A stretch of DNA of 64,000 nucleotides from Panaeolus papilionaceus (lineage: Eukaryota > Basidiomycota > Agaricomycetes > Agaricales): the NCBI GenBank assembly GCA_015501605.1, contig JADNRZ010000004.1, forward strand, positions 620,001-684,000. The letters run 5' to 3'. Made by a program: the position numbers and the translations under genes. Below the pieces are notes generated by a model. That model made no database searches. It worked only from the letters and a program-made list of their open reading frames with translations, and was not told where the DNA came from. Of the stretch, positions 58,739 to 64,000 are shown piece after piece (position 1 is the stretch's first letter; each line of letters starts with the position of its first letter).

Positions 58739-61700
58739 ATGTCTTGGTACTCATCATGGATTCCCGGTCTCCCCAGTATCAACTTCGCTATACCTGTCAC
58801 CATTCAAAACCATTTTGTTTCCTTTATCTTGAAGAAGTTCCTTGGTCATCTTCTAAAGCCAGGTCAACTCGATCTTCACCAAATAGATTCTCAGATTGGC
58901 TCAGGATATGTTCAAGTTAATGACCTCGAATTGGATCCAGAGGTTGGCATCTCTCTCTCTCTCTCGTTTTTAGGCCTTCTACTAATAACATTGTCAATAG
59001 GCTATAAACCAACATTTAACTGGTATTCCCATAGTTATGACCGAAGGTTGTTTATCAGCTGTCAAGGCCCGCGTTCCTTGGCCCAATCCTCTCGCCTCTA
59101 CCATTGGTTTGTCGTTGAACAGCCTGAACCTCATCTTTTCTGTCCAGAATACCTCCATACCCCTCGACATTTCACCTTCTGCATTGTCAGAGTCGATAAC
59201 ATCAGTAGCTGAATTATTTCAAGAAGAAAATGCACCTCTGGATGAGGTAAAGTTTTGGGAATCCATCCACCAAGATTCACCAGCCTTGTCAAAGAGTTTT
59301 ATGGATCCTGCCCTTCCCGGTGGTTTAACCTACCCTTCTACCGATGATACAAGAGAGCACATTAAGGCTGACATGGACCCCGCTGGAGTATCAGTCGTAG
59401 CAACTCTCATAGAACGGTTATTGGCACGCTTCGAATTCGACGCACAAACTATACACATAACGATCAACCATCCCGGAAACATCAGTATCCACATTTCTAT
59501 TGATAACGTTCTCTATCAAACAGCGAACGGAAGAACAGGGGAAGGATCAACGACTTGCGGGGAACGCCGCACACTATCCATAGGAGGGCTCTCGTTTTCA
59601 GTTCGCAATCTTGATTCACTCACAACGTATCCCTCGTTTTCGGACACGTCTAGCAAACGGACCTCCCGTCCTGTTTCACCTTCTTCGTCTGTGGACGAAG
59701 AAACACAAGACAAACTTTCTCAATCCATTGCCTCTTTCCCCCTCCGGGACGCTTCTCCCTCTTCTTCAGTCACCAGCAGTATGTATCAAAGCGCTTTGTC
59801 GCTGAGCCAGTCCTTTCATTCGGCACAAGGGCAATCAGACACTCCAATCGACGATGAAGACCTTCCCATGCGTGATGATACTCCTGCCGTACCCATAGAG
59901 CAAGTATTTGTCTCATTCGGGACAACGCCTATCTCCCTTGAACTGGTCACCCCTCCGCCATCTCGACCCCTACCTGAAGATGACCCCTTTATGGACGATT
60001 TATCCAACGTCCCAGGAGAAATTGTACTGAACGTATCCTGTGGTGTGATAGCTTGTGCGTTTCAACCTTGGCAGCTCAACGGTTTCCTTCGTCTTTTGGA
60101 TTCCTTGCCTACTTCAGTCGAGGGTAATTCTACCGAGGCATCGACTCCGTTGCCTTTACCTTCCTATACTATCAAGGCTGGTTTGCGGGGCTTGGTGGTA
60201 CTGCTCTCGTCTAATACACAATTGCTCCGCTCTGCGCACGACGATCATTTGATTCAACAAGAATTCTTTGCAAAACCGCTCGTCCCTCTCAAATTGCTCT
60301 CTCCGCACTCTCGACTTCACTTGGATTCCTTTTCTCTCTCGCTTACCCAGATCAAACAAAATGCAGAAACCTTCCCAATAACGTCGTTCACGTTCACGCT
60401 GAGCGAAATCTCAGTTTTCTTATTTACGCGACATATCTTTGGTGATAGCGACGAATCAGACACGCATGTCTACCCATTTCCTCTCCTCCTGACTGATCAT
60501 CTCCTCGTTGATCAATACACCTCAATGCATAGACAACCTGATATGCACGGAAATCACCCTACCCTGCCTGCATTTGAATTGATTGATTGGACACACCCTA
60601 AGACTGCCGAATTTGGCGTCAAAGTATCGCAATGGAAAGCTCGGGTTAATAAACAGCAGTCTCAACTACACTCCCATTCCTTCTCTCATTCATTCATGCC
60701 AAGCAAACCTTCGACAGCTCCTGCTGTCAGGGTTGAGGGAACAAATGGTGGTCAGCTCAGTCGGCAAATGGAGTTGGATATTGATGTGGCACCTCTGCAC
60801 TTTCGGGGTGACTTGACTGTCCTGAATCACCAAGATGGGATTCTGTCATTTTTTGACGAGTTACTTTTGTTGCGTCAGAGTGCAATTGAACGAGGTTTGA
60901 TGAACGTCACAAGTCATCATCAACCTCAGGAGCCTCAACAGACTTCAGGGCCTCTCATCAACGTTTCCATACCTTTTGTCCGCCTATCGCTGCGTTCACC
61001 CTCCCCTGTCGGCCGTGGTGTGCGCTCGGGTTATGTCATAGCTGACATGCATGGTATAACCATAACATTGGGTCACACATTACGACCACGCCCCCGTACA
61101 AGGTTCCTCCCAGATAGCCCGACAACCGAACGAAACGACGACCTTGCCGCCAGAGATATCGTTTTAAAAGCAGCGCTGTCAAGATTGGTTATCTCGTGCT
61201 CACCAGCCAAGTCACATATTGCCACCGCATTCCTTTCCGTAGGTTCACTTTCCGACACTTTTAAAAGTCCTTCAAGGGAGCAAGACATGCCAGCTCTGGA
61301 TTCATCTACTGCACCGCTGAAGCCGAGGCTATCCGTGATCAGACCCAGCAATACTATTCACCAAAGCAAGTCCGTCCAAGCTTTGAGCATTGATTTGCCC
61401 GCTGTTCATATCGAGCTCTCCAAGCCACAGCTTGATGCCCTTCAGTACTGGGCTGACGATACATCCCAGTGTCTGGAACGCCTTTCTGGTAAAACGCGCA
61501 TTGACGCGGAGTCTGTCGACGAAACAGCAAGTCAGGATACGAGCATGGTTGGCAGTAGATTCTTTGCGAGATCTAAAACGGGGAGCAGCTTGAGCAACAG
61601 CACCATCGAAAGCGGAGAGGTCATTGTCAAGCTAGCAATCACAGAAGGTATATGATTTCCTTCCTTGCACACTACTGAGTGACTTACGTCTCATTAGTGT

Positions 61701-64000
61701 TTCTGAGATTATGCGTACCCCGTGGTGAAGAGAAGAAATTGGATTGTCGACCGTTCGATATTAGAGCTTCGGATGCAGATATCCTTCTCGAGCTGGGCCA
61801 CGAAAATCAGGTGGGAGCACATTGTCCATTCGTTGTTATGAGATTTCTCAATCTGTTGCGCTATCAAAATAGACAACATTGAATGTCAGCATCTTGGACG
61901 TTCAGGTCATCGACATGAATGAGAGCGCAGTGCTGCGAGAGCTTCTTGTCAGGAGCAAGGCTCCTTCACTGGTTCGTCCCCTACCTTCCTCCATCCAAAA
62001 CGACTAACCATGCTACAGGCATCGCCATCAAAGCCCATGATCAAGATCCGATTCGGGACGTCGGTCCAACCCAACACCAACATCAAAGAGACCCGCGTCA
62101 AGCTCAACCTCCAAGGATTTTGTTACGATGTGCACCCAGATTTTTCTTGGGTTACAGACTTGACATCATTTGCCAAAAATCCACCAGGAGTAATGTTGCC
62201 TTGGATCATCTAGGTGCTCACATACTGATGCAAGTTTGGTAGACATTCGAGGCTGTCATACCCAGTGATAGGACGAGGATCAGCGTGAAAATATCTGACG
62301 GTTCAATACGTGCTTTTGGAGCCAAACACCTTGGCAGTTTAGTGGTATACGTTCAAGAATTAGACTTCGCAACTGATGTCGTTGGCAATTCCCCCGAGTC
62401 AACTTTTGACATTTCAGCAACTTCGTTGGCGATACTAGCCATAGATGACACTAAATCCACTACATTGGACAGCAAGCGTAATCTTCCTGGGATCGCATTT
62501 TGGACAGTGAGTTCTCTGGGTAGGTGTCAAGTTATCAACTGATCAAAAAGCACTAGGCGGCGGGGTATGCACTTGTCGCGCATCTAGCGGAACTTCATCT
62601 CGTAGTGAGAAACCAGCCCAGCTCTTTGCCGACCTGGAAGGTACGCTTTCTTAGATCGTGTTATACCACTCGATTAAAATGCACCCAGGTTGGAATAGAA
62701 CGGATCGGTCTGCAACTACACCTTTGTGCAGATACGATGACAGCCGTTACCAGCTTTATCCAGGATTTGGTAGCAGTGTTTTCTCCCCCCGATGACTCGT
62801 ACGTCACCATTTTGCCGCTCATGGAGTGTTCATGCCAATTATATCTTCAGCCCGAAGGCCTCTATCTCGAAACACCCAACCTTGATCAAACACAACGAAG
62901 ATGCTGAAATACGTATGATGGGCAAGTCTTGTATATGATTGGGGCCATTCCTTCTATCTAACAGACGTAATAGCATCTGTTGATGAGCAGGCATTCAAAA
63001 AGCTACCTGATATTGGTTCTACCCCTGACATGATTTACGACGATCTACCTACAAACTTGGAGTATCTGGACGTTTCGTATGGGACTGCAGCAGGGTTACG
63101 AGAAATCAGAGATGACGACTTGGACGACTTTGACAGAGAAGGACCACCTCAAGATGATAACGATCCAAGCACGATCTCAAGAATAGGAGGAGAAACCATC
63201 AAGGTTTTCGAGCCCGCTGGTTTAGATGTCGTGGAGGATTATTTTATGGATCTCCCTCCTGATACTTCACAGGGCACTCCAGTGTATGTGTATTTTACGG
63301 TGTGCCTCAACGGGACCACTACTAAACCCTTGCTTCCATAGTGCTGGTGACGCTACATTTAGCCTTCGGATAACCGACGGAAATTTTGGTCTGTTGTTGT
63401 ACGATGGATACGATTGGGAAAAGACGAGGAAGACCATAGAAGAAGAAGTCAAAGAGATGCGCAAAAAGTTGACGAAGATACGACAACTAGTGGCGACTGG
63501 GCAGTTACAAGACCCATCCGTGGAAGAAACGAGCGCGCTGCTGTTTAATTCAGTTTACATAGGTCTGGAGCAGGATGAGACAACCCTGGGAGAACCAGCG
63601 TCACTCATTGCGGCAATTGACGAAGAACTAAAAGACGACATTGAAACCGCTAGTCAAAGCTCATGGCAGTCGCTTCGACCTACACAGTCAGCAAAGCCTA
63701 AACCTAAACCCGTTCGTCTACATGGAAAATCTCTGACAAGACCGCGAACCCCGAGCATTGAATTTTCGATACGAGGCGCTAGCGTGGAATTTGACAAGTA
63801 CAAGGATGACAATGCAACGGCGTCGAGGACATTCGTGTTGGTTAGAGATCTCGAAATCTTGGATCATATCAAAACGTCGACATGGAAGAAATTCCTCACA
63901 CAGCTGAAACAAGATTCCAAGGGTAATGTAAGGGAGACGGACTCCAATATGGTGCGCATTGAGCTATGTGGTGTGCGACCAGTGCCTGGACAGATGTCGG
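58739..64000 (+). CDS. ATG2: Autophagy-related protein 2 (lipid-transfer bridge), 3' end outside window
   Basis: Atg2 is a rod-like bridge that moves phospholipids from the ER to the growing phagophore with Atg9 and Atg18. The N-terminal chorein domain is clear: VSFILKKFLGHLLKPGQLDL, QIGSGYVQVNDLELDPEAIN, then across intron 58943-59000 HLTGIPIVMTEGCLSAV. The first long exon (59001-61648) encodes over 850 residues with extended beta-rich blocks and Ser-rich loops. Later exons include PMIKIRFGTSVQPNTNIKE, TRVKLNLQGFCYDVHPDF and TFSLRITDGNFGLLLYDGYD. The intron begins with a (CT)n run. The window ends inside the gene after about 1,500 of an expected 2,000 or so residues. Confidence 0.93.

Noticed and set aside
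58951..58966. (CT)n microsatellite
   Set aside because: It is the start of the first ATG2 intron and a normal pyrimidine run; no other signal.
1..64000. tRNA, rRNA, CRISPR or secondary-metabolite cluster
   Set aside because: I looked for tRNA-like arms, repeats with spacers and grouped biosynthetic enzymes and saw none; the lone acyltransferase has no cluster partners.

Overview
The window is nuclear DNA from a filamentous fungus, most likely a mushroom-forming basidiomycete (Agaricomycetes). Genes are dense and cut by many short introns of about 40 to 80 nt with GTRNGT donors. Intergenic gaps are 60 to 700 bp. The gene set is eukaryotic throughout: chaperonin, Mediator, RNA polymerase I factor, mitochondrial ribosome, autophagy and NatB genes. 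I found no rRNA, tRNA, CRISPR array or intact transposon. The annotation comes from reading translations and splicing exons by hand; family names are recognised by eye, not by search.

Left part (1-17.4 kb): end of N-myristoyltransferase (+), UFD1 (-), a small doubtful ORF, CCT4 (+), an SLC25 carrier (-), an Rrn6-like RNA polymerase I factor (-), mitochondrial uL3 (+), an unrecognised protein (+), a LisH/CTLH/CRA protein (-) and a PQ-loop vacuolar transporter (-).

Centre (17.6-33.1 kb): CD2BP2/LIN1 GYF protein (+), then three chromatin or DNA-repair genes on the minus strand (RAD54, a chromodomain protein, a Tudor/BRCT Crb2/53BP1-like protein), then a Ser/Thr-rich single-pass membrane protein (+) and a UDP-galactose-type transporter (+).

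Right part (33.5-64 kb): proton-translocating NAD(P) transhydrogenase (-), an RtcB-family RNA ligase (-), a DapA-type aldolase (-), PUS4 (-), a condensation-type acyltransferase (+), MED16 (-), a PAC3-like proteasome chaperone (+), NAA25/MDM20 (+), RPA32 (+), a CE16-type GDSL esterase (-), a second divergent RPA32-like gene (-) and the 5' part of ATG2 (+), cut by the window end.

The main points for follow-up are the two RPA32-type genes within 4 kb, the RtcB ligase in a fungus, two genes whose conserved frame needs one extra base in a C4/G4 run, three GC-AG introns, RTCACGTG motifs in four divergent promoters, and MluI-box motifs before RAD54, the Crb2-like gene and RPA32.
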